This document shows positions 7,843 through 17,695 of a stretch of 64,000 nucleotides of DNA, one piece after another. Every line of letters starts with the position of its first letter. Position 1 is the stretch's first letter. This DNA comes from a bacterium (lineage in GTDB: Bacteria > JACRDZ01 > JAQUKH01). Below the pieces are notes generated by a model, which made no database searches, was not told where the DNA came from, and saw only the letters and a program-made list of their open reading frames with translations. The DNA is taken from contig JAQUKH010000002.1 in NCBI GenBank assembly GCA_028719205.1, positions 62,001 through 126,000 of the forward strand. The letters run 5' to 3'. Both the position numbers and the translations under genes were made by a program.

Positions 7843-8361
7843 ATGAGCTTGAAAAAAAGCGTAAGAGATGTTCCGAATTTTCCTAAAGAAGGGATAATAT
7901 TTAAAGATATTACACCTTTGTTAAAAGATCCAAAGGCGTTTCGTTCAGCTATTAATAAAATGGCTAAACATTACAAGGGGAAGAAGATAGACGGGATCGT
8001 CGCTGTTGAAGCGCGTGGTTTTATTTTTGCGGGGGCATTGGCCGCAAAATTGAAAACAGGTTTTATACCTGTTCGTAAGCCGGGAAAACTTCCATATAAA
8101 ACGATCAGTGAAACATACCAGCTGGAATATGGTACGGATGCCCTGCAGATCCATGAAGACGCAATAAAGCCCGGCGATAAAATTTTAATCGTTGATGATC
8201 TATTGGCTACAGGCGGAACTGTTGCGGCAGTTGTCAATATGGTTAAAAAACTTGGTGGTGAGGTCGTGGGTATAGGATTCCTGATTGAGCTTGCTTTTTT
8301 GAATGGGCGGAGTAAACTTTCAGGACATGAAATATTTTCTGAGTTGGTTTATAAAAAATAG
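7843..8361 (+). CDS. apt: Adenine phosphoribosyltransferase
   Basis: Salvages adenine with PRPP to AMP. At 172 residues it is typical. The N-terminal FPKEGIIFKDITPLLKDP and the PRPP loop ILIVDDLLATGGT are clear, as is the EARGFIFAG segment. ATG preceded by CAGGAG. Its place between metK and ahcY makes sense because the AdoMet and polyamine cycles release adenosine and methylthioadenosine, from which adenine is recovered. The gene ends with TAG. Confidence 0.96.
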   Translation: MSLKKSVRDVPNFPKEGIIFKDITPLLKDPKAFRSAINKMAKHYKGKKIDGIVAVEARGFIFAGALAAKLKTGFIPVRKPGKLPYKTISETYQLEYGTDALQIHEDAIKPGDKILIVDDLLATGGTVAAVVNMVKKLGGEVVGIGFLIELAFLNGRSKLSGHEIFSELVYKK

Positions 8362-8410
8362 ATTATCAGGTCGAATAGCAGGTCATAGTGTTGAATGTTT
8401 TTTTGTTGGG

Positions 8411-8430
8411 CGTCCCGATATATCGGGACG
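8411..8430 (+). terminator. Perfect 20-base palindrome after apt
   Basis: CGTCCCGATATATCGGGACG is its own reverse complement and is followed by TCCATTTTTA, so it can act as an intrinsic terminator for the metK-apt segment. A related TCCCGAT/ATCGGGA hairpin occurs at 10005-10027, after ahcY, so it may be a dispersed element. Confidence 0.55.
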
Positions 8431-8511
8431 TCCATTTTTATTAATTATCATTTTTCACCCTCATATCTGCAAAAAAACAATATTATTTTTATTAATATTA
8501 TGATAAAATAA

Positions 8512-9870
<1,359 letters not shown>

Positions 9871-9915
9871 ACTTTTATATACATGTCTAATATGTTGAAT
9901 ATCCCCTTCGAGGAT

Positions 9916-10027
9916 AACAAGGACTAGAAGCAGATAGAACCTGGCTTTCAGCCAGAACCTTCTGCTTAAGTCTTGTTTATACCCATAGGGTATAAGTTTC
10001 GTTTGAGTCCCGATTTCATCGGGACTC
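9916..10027. repeat. Cluster of nested inverted repeats after ahcY
   Basis: Three concentric stems (AACAAGGACT 9916-9925 with AGTCTTGTT 9969-9977; AAGCAGA 9928-9934 with TCTGCTT 9961-9967; CTGGCT 9941-9946 with AGCCAG 9950-9955) are followed by TATACCC-ATA-GGGTATA (9978-9994) and GAGTCCCGAT-TTC-ATCGGGACTC (10005-10027). The last is a relative of the palindrome after apt. There is no ORF. It may combine a terminator with a dispersed palindromic element. Confidence 0.55.
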
Positions 10028-10069
10028 AACTCAGCTTTATTGGAAAAGTACATTTTTTTAATATAATGA

Positions 10070-11710
10070 ATGAATAACTGGACTGGTTTTTATCTGAATT
10101 TTTTCGGAGGTTTGGCGCTTTTTATTTATGGAATGCGTCTGGCCGGAGAAAATATTCAAAGACTTGCAGGTTTTAAACTTAAGGATGTTATTAAACAGTT
10201 GACCGATAGCCGTTTAAAGGCGGCTTTTGTGGGTATAATGGCGACTCTTGCCATTCAAAGCAGTAATGCCTCTATCGCGCTGGTCGTAGGATTTTTAGAC
10301 TCTTCACTGATAATGCTCTGGCAGGGGTTGGCGCTTATACTTGGCGCTCATATTGGAACAGCCCTTATTGTACAACTAATCGCCTTTAATCTCTCCGATT
10401 TCTCTCTGTTTTTTGTTTTTATAGGCTTGTTAATTATTCTCCTTCTTGGCAAGAACCGTAGAAATATTTATTTCGGTAAAATTATTCTGAGTATAGGTTT
10501 TATTTTTCTGGGAATGAAAATATTGGGCGATGGAATGAAATCTCTGGAAAACGTTGATGAGTTTAAGCGTATCCTTATCGACGCCGGACAGAAACCATTT
10601 CTGTCAATCATTCTGTCGTTTGGGATAACGGTTCTGACACAATCAAGCGTTGCCTCGATAGGAATGGTGATCATTCTTGCCAGTCACGGCCTTTTAGACC
10701 TTAAAGGCGGCTTACTTATGGTTCTTGGTTCGAATTTAGGAAGTTGTGTGGCAGTTGTTGCCGCGAGCTGGGGGGCCTTTCATGAGGGTAAAAGGGCAAT
10801 ATGGGCCAATCTTTTGTTTAAGATTATTGCCGCGATATTATTTTTTCTGCTTCTGCCTGTTTTTGAAATAATGACAGTTAAATTTTCTTCATTATTCCTG
10901 CAGGCTTCGGTAGGGCGGGAAATTGCCAACGGGCATTTACTATTCAATATTATCAGCGCGATCATTTTTATTCCTTTCATTAATCAGGAAGTAAAATTCT
11001 TAAATAAATTTGTTCCAGAAAGAGAAATGGAAGACAGGATAAGCCAAATCAAATATATAAAAATGTCGGGACTTGAAATGCCTTCGATCGGACTGGATAA
11101 CGCACGGCGTGAGGTTGCAAGAATGGCTAAATTTGTTGAGACTATGGTTCAGGAGGTAATTACAGGCATTCTTGAAAACAAACGCTATTTAATCGATAAC
11201 CTGCGCTCACGAGACGATGAGATTGACAAATTGAACCGTACAATCCACGATTTTCTGGTCCAACTGGCACAAAACTCGCTTACTGACAGTGACTCAAAAA
11301 CAGATACCGGGATTTTATACATTTTAAATGATATTGAAAATATAGGTGATATTGTTGATAAAAACCTGATAAGGCTGGGGGAAAAAAAGATAAATGAAAA
11401 TATTTCTTTTTCAAATGAAGGAGAAGAAGAAATAAAATTTTTTTATTCGATGATCAGAAAAAATTTCGCGCTGATCATCCAGGCGCTTAATACCGGAAAT
11501 TATATGCTTGCTGAAGAGATAATCTTAAAACGGGAAGAACTCGCGGAACATGAACGTGAACTTCACCACCGGCATATCAGCCGCCTGCACCAGGGAACAA
11601 AAGAAACCATTGCTTCCTCCGCGATCCACCTTGACGTCCTTAATAATCTCGGAAGGATAAACGCTCATTTGGTCAGTGCTTCCTGGGCGGTACTTGAGGA
11701 ATTATCATAA
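10070..11710 (+). CDS. Na+/phosphate cotransporter family protein with PhoU-like tail
   Basis: An inner-membrane Na/Pi-cotransporter (NptA/YjbB type) of 546 residues. The N-terminal ~310 residues hold about eight hydrophobic segments with the two inverted QSS repeats of the family: AIQSSNASIALVVGF and LTQSSVASIGMVII, each followed by a GA/GS-x-IG/LG turn. After residue ~330 a soluble helical domain resembling PhoU follows. The first motif has QSSN where many members have QSSS, so ion coupling could differ. The ATG at 10070 has no clear ribosome site. Transport direction (phosphate export is known for YjbB) cannot be read from sequence. Confidence 0.88.
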   Translation: MNNWTGFYLNFFGGLALFIYGMRLAGENIQRLAGFKLKDVIKQLTDSRLKAAFVGIMATLAIQSSNASIALVVGFLDSSLIMLWQGLALILGAHIGTALIVQLIAFNLSDFSLFFVFIGLLIILLLGKNRRNIYFGKIILSIGFIFLGMKILGDGMKSLENVDEFKRILIDAGQKPFLSIILSFGITVLTQSSVASIGMVIILASHGLLDLKGGLLMVLGSNLGSCVAVVAASWGAFHEGKRAIWANLLFKIIAAILFFLLLPVFEIMTVKFSSLFLQASVGREIANGHLLFNIISAIIFIPFINQEVKFLNKFVPEREMEDRISQIKYIKMSGLEMPSIGLDNARREVARMAKFVETMVQEVITGILENKRYLIDNLRSRDDEIDKLNRTIHDFLVQLAQNSLTDSDSKTDTGILYILNDIENIGDIVDKNLIRLGEKKINENISFSNEGEEEIKFFYSMIRKNFALIIQALNTGNYMLAEEIILKREELAEHERELHHRHISRLHQGTKETIASSAIHLDVLNNLGRINAHLVSASWAVLEELS

Positions 11711-11730
11711 TGTTTGCATTTAAATAAAAT

Positions 11731-12198
11731 ATGAATTCAAAAGACATAATAAATAAATACAAATTAGTTAAACATCCTGAGGGCGGATGGTACAAAGAAG
11801 TTATCCGGTCTGGAGATCTTATTTCATTTAACGGCAAAAAAAGGAGCGCTGTAACCTCTATTTATTTTTTATTGACCAAAGGAGGAATCAGTAAATGGCA
11901 TATTGTCGATTCGGATGAAATATGGATATTCTTAGATGGAGAACCCCTGGAATTGCACCAGGCAAACTTAAAAACCGGTAAATATTTTATTGAAAAAATT
12001 GATCCTGAAAACAGGCAAAGCGTTGTACCGTCGAATACCTGGCAAGCTGCAAAATCCAAAGGAGAATTTTCATTCGTTGCCTGTGTAGTCGCGCCAGGAT
12101 TTGAATTTGAAGGATTCAAATTGCTTAAAAAAGATTCCCTGGAGTTTGAAAAATTATTGAAATTAAATAAAAGCGCAAAGGAATTTACATATGAATAA
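11731..12198 (+). CDS. DUF985-type cupin protein
   Basis: A 155-residue single-domain beta-barrel. The family opening LVKHPEGGWYKEV, the middle SIYFLL with SKWHIVDSDEIWIFLDGEPLEL and the closing VVAPGFEFEGFKL are seen. His and Glu in the WH and DEIW elements could bind a metal. The family function is unsettled; sugar-nucleotide epimerase-like folds are relatives. Its last 8 bases overlap the start of the next gene, so the two are translated together. Confidence 0.85.
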   Translation: MNSKDIINKYKLVKHPEGGWYKEVIRSGDLISFNGKKRSAVTSIYFLLTKGGISKWHIVDSDEIWIFLDGEPLELHQANLKTGKYFIEKIDPENRQSVVPSNTWQAAKSKGEFSFVACVVAPGFEFEGFKLLKKDSLEFEKLLKLNKSAKEFTYE

Positions 12199-12952
12199 AA
12201 CTAAAACATTTTTAACTCATATTTTTTTAATACTTGTTTTAATAACAGTATACGGGATTTCTTCAGTATATTCAGAAGATAATCATGATGATCCGGCCCG
12301 GACTGAAAATTCTTATTTGGTCGGAAGAGTATATAAAAATAACGCGCATATTTTATTTAATGGAGTTTCTGTAAATGAGTTTATTTTGGCGAATAATTGC
12401 GGTGAATGCAGTTTTGAATATTGCTTTTTCGCGCCTTCCAAAGAAATCAAAAAGTTTTTATTAAATTCGGCAGGGAAGCAGGTAATTCTTTCGGGAAAAT
12501 ATCTGAGTATACCTGCTGATAAGTTAAAACAGGAAAATCCCGCGTCCAAATGTTTAGAAACACCGGTTGATAAAAGTATTTCTTTCTTCAGCGTAGAAAA
12601 AGCAGAATATATATCGTTCTATAGTTATGTTGTCCCTGATAAAATAAACTGGGATAAGCCTGTAAATATAAAGCTTCATATAAAAAATCCGTTTGAATAT
12701 CAAATAACGCTGAATATAGACCTCTTCAGTCTTGACAGCCATTCAAAAGAAAATCATATTTTAAAAGCAAAAGAAGAAAAAGACATAAAAATTGATTTTA
12801 ATTTAAGCAAACAGGATTGGGCGAGAGACTATGGAGCGGCAATTATCCTGGAGATAAAAACATCCTCAGGAAAAGAAAAAAGTCTTATATATTTTTCTGA
12901 TAAAATCGCGTTTTACGGCCCTGACGGCGAATTAATCAATCTTGAGGAGTAA
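12191..12952 (+). CDS. Secreted protein of unknown function
   Basis: 253 residues. An N-terminal signal peptide (hydrophobic run ILVLITVYGISSV, likely cut near the SVYSE region) points to the periplasm or cell surface. No family was recognised. A cysteine cluster C-x2-C-x4-C (NNCGECSFEYC) near residues 69-77 could bind metal or form a disulfide. The second half looks like a beta-sandwich with alternating hydrophobics. It starts inside the end of the DUF985 gene with CATATG context and AAAGG upstream. A truncated copy of its last 20-25 codons lies at 14929-15033, showing that the gene was once duplicated. Confidence 0.7.
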   Translation: MNKTKTFLTHIFLILVLITVYGISSVYSEDNHDDPARTENSYLVGRVYKNNAHILFNGVSVNEFILANNCGECSFEYCFFAPSKEIKKFLLNSAGKQVILSGKYLSIPADKLKQENPASKCLETPVDKSISFFSVEKAEYISFYSYVVPDKINWDKPVNIKLHIKNPFEYQITLNIDLFSLDSHSKENHILKAKEEKDIKIDFNLSKQDWARDYGAAIILEIKTSSGKEKSLIYFSDKIAFYGPDGELINLEE

Positions 12953-13132
12953 ACACTCCAGTTTCCCGGTTTAAACAATCCAATCAATCAGCCGGATGAT
13001 ATAAATTATGTTTAAGTCCCATTTATGGTCTAATTAATTATATTGACTATTGGATTATTCAGGGCCATAATTGTTATGTTAATTAAATTCAATATAAGTT
13101 AATTTGATCATAAACCATTTTTAAGAGTCTTT

Positions 13133-14899
13133 ATGAAAATAACAACTAAAATAAGCCTATATTTTTTATCGTTAACCGTAATATGCGCCCTTGTTTCTTT
13201 TTCGTTTCTATATTACATTACTAAAAAAAATCTTGAGGCGGAAATAGAACTTCATCTTGATTCAGATCTTAAATCAAGAGCCAGGCACATAGAAACCTAC
13301 CTGGAGCTTCTTAAGGTGTCTGTAAAACAGCTGTCCAAAGGCCCGGTTATCGGGAATTTTCTAAAGATGAATTCGGACGAAAAAGAAAAGAATTATGATA
13401 AGGTAATAAAAAGATTTGAAGCGATAAAGGAAGCTAACACTTCCATAGGTGATTTTTTATTAATAGATATTGCAGGTAAGGTTGTTGCTTCCACAGATAA
13501 AAAAGCTATCGGGCTGGATAAGTCAACAGACGATTTTTTTATAAACGGCCGTGAAAATACAAGAATTAAAGATGCTTATTATCAAAAAGATACAGGTAAA
13601 CAACTGCTTGCTGTGTCTACCCCGGTGATAGATGCTGATTCAAATAAGTTTCTTGGAATACTTGCCGCAAAGGTTGAATTAGAAAGCATGAATAAAATTG
13701 TTGCTGATAAAACCGGACTTTTAAATACGGGAGAAATATAGGTTGTTAATAAATACGGCTATATGATCACTCCTTCAAGATTTATTTCCGGAACGTTTCT
13801 AAAACAAAAAGTCGATACAGATAATTTCAGGAACTGCCAGTCAAATAAAGATAAAAAAGTATCTGCAAAAACAGGTGTATTCCGTAACTATCTCGGGAAA
13901 AAGGTTCTGGGGTCCTGCGAATGTATCAATGAAATGGATTGGGTCATTCTGGGCGAAATTGATGCGAGCGAGGCCTTTGAGCCTTTGAAAAAAATACAAC
14001 TTGTTTTCATATTTCTCTTGTTTATTGTGCCGCTGGTAGGATTTATTTTGGGGAAAATCATTTCAGAAGTTATATCCAAGCCGATCATTAAATTACAAAA
14101 AGGGATGGAAATTATAGGAAAAGGGAATCTCGACCATAAAGTTGGAACTACCGCTCAAGATGAGATCGGACAGCTTTCAAGGTCCTTTGACAGGATGACG
14201 GAAAAGTTAAAGGATTCGCAGGAAAGGCTTATTCGTTCTGAAAAGCTGGCAGTTGCCGGAAAGTTATCTTCAAGCATAGCCCATGATATCCGTAATCCTC
14301 TGAGTACAATAAAAGTTGTAGTATATAAGTTAAAGATGTTTACGATATGTAAACAAAATCCTGAGATAATGGAAAAATTATCTGAGATATCTTATGAAAT
14401 TGATGTTTCAAATAAAGTGATAAATAATTTTCTGGAATTCACGCGTATAAAAAAACCTGTCCTTCTCCGGGAAAATATAAACCCTATAATTAAAGAGGCA
14501 TTAAGCGGATTTCAATTGAGCCGGAATATTGAACTGGCCCTTGAGCTTCAAGATGATTTACCTGACACGCTTCTTGACAAAGTGCAGATCCGGGAGGTGT
14601 TTTATAATCTCATTAAAAATGCCCTGGAGGCAATGGAAAAAGGCGGAAGTCTTAAAATCAGCACAGTTTTAAAGGGTGGTTTTATTGAGATTTTTTTCAA
14701 CGATACAGGCTGCGGTATTCCTGAGGAAAATACAGGAAAAATATTCGAACCGCTTTTTTCTACAAAGGCAAATGGTAACGGATTGGGCCTTTTTATATCA
14801 GCATCATTTATCGAAGGGCATCGGGGTAAGATTAAAGTTGAAAGTGAAGCCGGCAAAGGAACAACTTTTATTATTAAACTGCCGTTTTCTCCGAAGTAG
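13133..14899 (+). pseudogene. CACHE-HAMP sensor histidine kinase interrupted by one in-frame TAG
   Basis: One reading frame of 588 codons codes for a membrane histidine kinase but is split by TAG at 13739-13741. Before the stop: an N-terminal membrane helix (ISLYFLSLTVICALVSFSFL) and a periplasmic CACHE sensor. After it: VVNKYGYMITPSRF, the expected continuation of the CACHE domain, a second helix (IFLLFIVPLVGFILG), HAMP, a HisKA box with AHDIRNPL and an HATPase domain (ending with a GNGLGLFIS box). The stop sits between GEI and VVNK, where relatives commonly have Tyr, so one base change (TAT/TAC to TAG) explains it. TAG ends other genes here (gatB, apt), so general recoding is unlikely. No response regulator is adjacent. 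Alternatives: sequencing error, or a separately translated cytoplasmic kinase fragment from the ATG at 13763. Confidence 0.8.
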
Positions 14900-14928
14900 A
14901 TAAACTTTAACCTGCCTAAAGATTTTGA

Positions 14929-15033
14929 CGAATACATAATTGTTTCGCGAAAAATGATAAAAATATTATATACTTTTCTGCTAAGATCGCCTTTTATAGT
15001 CCCGACGGCGAATTAATAAATATCGAAGAGTAA
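14929..15033 (+). pseudogene. Remnant: 3' end of a second copy of the secreted-protein gene
   Basis: The frame ending with TAA at 15031-15033 encodes IIYFSAKIAFYSPDGELINIEE at its end, nearly identical to LIYFSDKIAFYGPDGELINLEE at the end of the gene at 12191-12952 (only the final 19-22 codons can be aligned confidently). Many of the base differences are at third positions, so the copy evolved as a coding sequence before being lost. A stop (TGA 14926-14928) closes the frame upstream, and no start or ribosome site is present. Confidence 0.75.
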
Positions 15034-15048
15034 ATGCGTTTTTTCTTA

Positions 15049-15165
15049 TTACTTTTTATATTTTAAAAGCTGTGAGATCGTAACAAAATTGTATCCCCTG
15101 GATTTTAATCCGCTAATTATTTTTGGTAATGCATCTCTGTCGGCGGCACAAGGAACGCAATATAC
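15049..15165 (-). pseudogene. Remnant: C-terminus of a polysaccharide deacetylase-like protein
   Basis: On the minus strand the frame ending with TAA (15051-15049) reads DALPKIISGLKSRGYNFVTI followed by SQLLKYKK. This is the usual last segment of NodB-type polysaccharide deacetylases (helix, then GYxFVTIsxLL). The frame is closed upstream by a stop at 15168-15166, and none of the catalytic NodB motifs are present, so only about 39 codons remain. Assignment is by pattern memory, not search. Confidence 0.6.
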
Positions 15166-15174
15166 TTAATCATT

Positions 15175-15534
15175 TTATGCTTCATTTTCTTTTACTCTAT
15201 ACTTTACAATTTTTTTGATTATATCAAATGGAATCGGTTTATCTAAAGGAAATTGGACAGAACCCTTTGCCTGCTTATACGGAGACAATTCTTTTTTGAA
15301 AGTAGCAATGGCTGACGGAGTGGGATAAAAGCCGATATGATTTTTAAACGCGGCGAAATGCACCAGATTGCCATTCAGTTTGAATGTGGGTATCCCATAA
15401 TTTATCGTTTCTTCGGCTTGAGGAGCTGTTTCTTTAATAACCAGCCTGAGTTTTTTCAAAATATCCTGGACATTTTTTGGAAATGAAGAAACATATTTGT
15501 CTATGGTTGTTAATTGTGTTTTAGGTGTTGCCAC
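15175..15534 (-). CDS. DUF1801 (YdhG-like) family protein
   Basis: 119 residues. The family pattern is clear: TIDKYVSSFP at the start, LKKLRLVIKETAPQAEETINYGIPTF, then HIGFYPTPSAI and KGSVQFPLDKPIPFDIIKKIVKYR. Some members were proposed as frataxin-like iron chaperones; the function is not settled. Soluble, no signal peptide. It runs opposite to its neighbours and immediately follows (in its own direction) into the deacetylase remnant. Confidence 0.85.
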   Translation of the reverse strand: MATPKTQLTTIDKYVSSFPKNVQDILKKLRLVIKETAPQAEETINYGIPTFKLNGNLVHFAAFKNHIGFYPTPSAIATFKKELSPYKQAKGSVQFPLDKPIPFDIIKKIVKYRVKENEA

Positions 15535-15706
15535 TTTGTTTCCTCTATATTTTAACTTGTATTATCGGCAAATAATATTTTTATAATTCCTTTTTCTATC
15601 TGAATTGTGGTATGATTTTATTATTAAAGTGCAATAAATATTATACTGTAAATTATAAAAATAATGGACTGAATCTCCAGGCTTTAAAGTGAAAAGGAGA
15701 AACAAA

Positions 15707-16309
15707 ATGGAATATAAATTTCTTGTGGACACCTATGATACCGAACGGTTTAAGACCCTGAATGTCTGGAGCATGTTCAAGGATGATGATCTTTTGATCC
15801 GGCCTCATAAAGAAGATAAAAGAGGCAGGAACCTCCTTGAACACATGATACACCAGTGTGCCGGTGAAAACAAATGGTTCTGCAAAATGTTCGGTATCGA
15901 TGTCGGTGCGCCTCCTTTGCCGTCAAAAGAAACACGCTTTGAATTTATAAAGCGATACGCGGAAGATTCTGAGAAACGCCTTGCGGCCCTGAAGGAAAAG
16001 GACAAGGTTTGGTGGGAAGAAGAAACCGGTTTTTTTAATACAAAAAAGCCAAAAACCTGGATCATGACGCGAAGGATAGCTCATACAGCCCACCACAGGG
16101 GAGAGCAGGTAACTTTGTTGAGAATTTTAGGGAGAAATGTTTACAGCGTTTACGGCCCTTCCGCGGATACGGGCGGCCTGCCGGACAATAACGCGCAGAC
16201 AATATATGCTTATCCGGATCTTGAATCCCTTATTAACGGTGAAACAAAAGGCGGGGCGAAAGCAACTCTCTTGGGTTCCGAGAATAAGCCATGCACGGAA
16301 CGGCCTTAA
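15707..16309 (+). CDS. DinB-family metal-binding protein
   Basis: A 200-residue four-helix bundle of the DinB/YfiT superfamily. Putative metal ligands are the His in LLEHMIHQCAGE and the pair in IAHTAHHRGEQV, the usual H...HxxxH spacing. The ATG at 15707 is used because AAAAGGAG lies just upstream; an in-frame GTG at 15689 would sit before that ribosome site. Some relatives are thiol-S-transferases (bacillithiol or mycothiol), others are damage-induced, so the activity is open. It begins a co-directional run with the GIY-YIG gene 24 bases downstream. Confidence 0.82.
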   Translation: MEYKFLVDTYDTERFKTLNVWSMFKDDDLLIRPHKEDKRGRNLLEHMIHQCAGENKWFCKMFGIDVGAPPLPSKETRFEFIKRYAEDSEKRLAALKEKDKVWWEEETGFFNTKKPKTWIMTRRIAHTAHHRGEQVTLLRILGRNVYSVYGPSADTGGLPDNNAQTIYAYPDLESLINGETKGGAKATLLGSENKPCTERP

Positions 16310-16333
16310 ATATAAAACTTGGGGAAACAATAA

Positions 16334-16687
16334 ATGAACAGGAAAGAATTGGTAAACGAATACAAGCAAACCATTCAGCCTATGGGAATTTATCAGATAA
16401 GAAACATGGCCAATGGAAAAATATTTCTTGGAAGCTCAAAAGATCTCAAGGGCATTATTAATCGGAATAAGTTTCAACTGAAAAATGGCCTCCATATGAA
16501 TAAGCAACTGCAAAAAGACTTTAGTGAAGCCGGAGAGGAAAGTTTCTCTTTCGAAATATTGGACTATTTAAAGCCGAAAGATAACATGAACGGTGATTAT
16601 ACCGAAGAACTTCACATGCTTGAAGAAATGTGGCTGGAAAAGCTCCAGTCCTATAATGAAAAAGGGTATAACACAAAGAGCCGCTAA
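16334..16687 (+). CDS. Small GIY-YIG domain protein
   Basis: 117 residues. The nuclease-fold signature appears as GIY (18-20) and FLG (31-33, in place of YIG), followed by SSKDLKGIINRNKFQLKNG and a late acidic region (EEMW) that could supply the metal-binding Glu. An Arg follows FLG at residue 44 only, later than usual. Stand-alone GIY-YIG proteins of this kind (often annotated as nuclease family proteins) occur in anaerobes; the true substrate is unknown. Start ATG; the ribosome site is weak (GGGGAAAC). Confidence 0.75.
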   Translation: MNRKELVNEYKQTIQPMGIYQIRNMANGKIFLGSSKDLKGIINRNKFQLKNGLHMNKQLQKDFSEAGEESFSFEILDYLKPKDNMNGDYTEELHMLEEMWLEKLQSYNEKGYNTKSR

Positions 16688-16711
16688 TCAGGCATAGAAG
16701 GAGGATAAACT

Positions 16712-17665
16712 ATGCACCAGATTGAAAAAATAAAAATGTCAGATAATCTTTGCAGATCTGCATTATTATTGATGCTGTTTATCGCAATACTGATAATGAA
16801 TAGGCAAGTTAGTGGGGAGCAACTTGCGGCAGGCGGTAAAGGGACGGAACCTTGTGTCAGGGAGGGCTGTCATAAGGAACATCCCTTGAAAAGCGGGAAA
16901 ATGCCCCGCGAGACACTTGTCTCGTCACCGCTCAATATCGCTATCTTTATATATGAAAACGCGGATGAGCTGGATATATTCGGCCCGCGGGAAGTATTTG
17001 GTATTGCCAGAATTATGTCGAGTAGTGGAGGTGGTATATTCCTGGTTGCCGAGACAGCTGAACCGGTAACTCTTGCAGGCGGGACAAAGGTCATCCCGGA
17101 TTATGCCTTTGATAATGCTCCTAAACCGGATATTTTTATTGTGCCGGGTGGCACAGGTTCATCCAAACAGGCGGAAAATCCCAAGGTTACAAAATATATC
17201 AGCAATACCGCCAAAAACAGTCGCTGGATCGTGGGAGTCTGTACTGGTAGTATTCTTCTTGCTGAAGCAGGGCCGGCAAAGGGAAAGCAAACCACGACCC
17301 ATCACCTTCAGCTTGACAAAATGCGTAAGATAAACGGCGTGGAAAATGTCAGGGAAGGGGTTCGTTATGTGCAGGACGGGAACCTGGTTACATCCGCGGG
17401 AGTATCGGCGGGGATCGATCTGTCTCTCTGGCTGACAGAACAGGTTTACGGGGCCGATGTATCTGATAAGGTTAAGAGCATAATCGAATATTATCCCGAT
17501 CAAACTGTGAAAGTAGCACCTATTGTAAAAACAGGAAAAAAGATGCCGGTAGATCCTGTATGTGGAATGGAAGTAGACGAAAAAACTGTGATAAAAGTAG
17601 AAAAAGACGGCAATGCTTATTATTTTTGCTGTGAGGCATGTAAACAAAAATTTCTTGAAAAATGA
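16712..17665 (+). CDS. Membrane-anchored or secreted DJ-1/PfpI protein fused to a YHS metal-binding domain
   Basis: 317 residues in four parts. Residues 1-37: signal peptide or anchor (SALLLMLFIAILIM). Residues 47-56: a Cys/His segment CVREGCHKEH. Residues 73-262: DJ-1/PfpI class I amidotransferase-like domain of the GlxA type, opening LNIAIFIYENADELDIFGP, with catalytic-type Cys177 in VGVCTGS and the downstream His pair THHL. Residues 280-317: YHS domain, DPVCGMEVD with C284 and a CCEAC cluster (C306, C307, C310), known to bind copper or other metals. ATG with AAGGAGG 7 bases upstream. The combination suggests a periplasmic stress or metal-related chaperone/hydrolase; isonitrile hydratase-type activity is an alternative. 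The downstream cupin gene is co-directional, 30 bases away. Confidence 0.85.
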   Translation: MHQIEKIKMSDNLCRSALLLMLFIAILIMNRQVSGEQLAAGGKGTEPCVREGCHKEHPLKSGKMPRETLVSSPLNIAIFIYENADELDIFGPREVFGIARIMSSSGGGIFLVAETAEPVTLAGGTKVIPDYAFDNAPKPDIFIVPGGTGSSKQAENPKVTKYISNTAKNSRWIVGVCTGSILLAEAGPAKGKQTTTHHLQLDKMRKINGVENVREGVRYVQDGNLVTSAGVSAGIDLSLWLTEQVYGADVSDKVKSIIEYYPDQTVKVAPIVKTGKKMPVDPVCGMEVDEKTVIKVEKDGNAYYFCCEACKQKFLEK

Positions 17666-17695
17666 ATTTTTATTGATTGTAAGGAGAAAATTCAA

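Noticed and set aside
8303-8503. 66-codon ORF overlapping the apt end
   Set aside because: It lies in another frame of apt and through the palindrome, has no ribosome site and no similarity that I can see.
10005-10066. Alternative start at ATG 10066 for the Na/Pi transporter
   Set aside because: It runs into a stop after two codons; only the ATG at 10070 opens the right frame.
17159-17695. 178-codon minus-strand ORF across the DJ-1/YHS gene
   Set aside because: Antisense shadow of a gene with clear motifs; no ribosome site.
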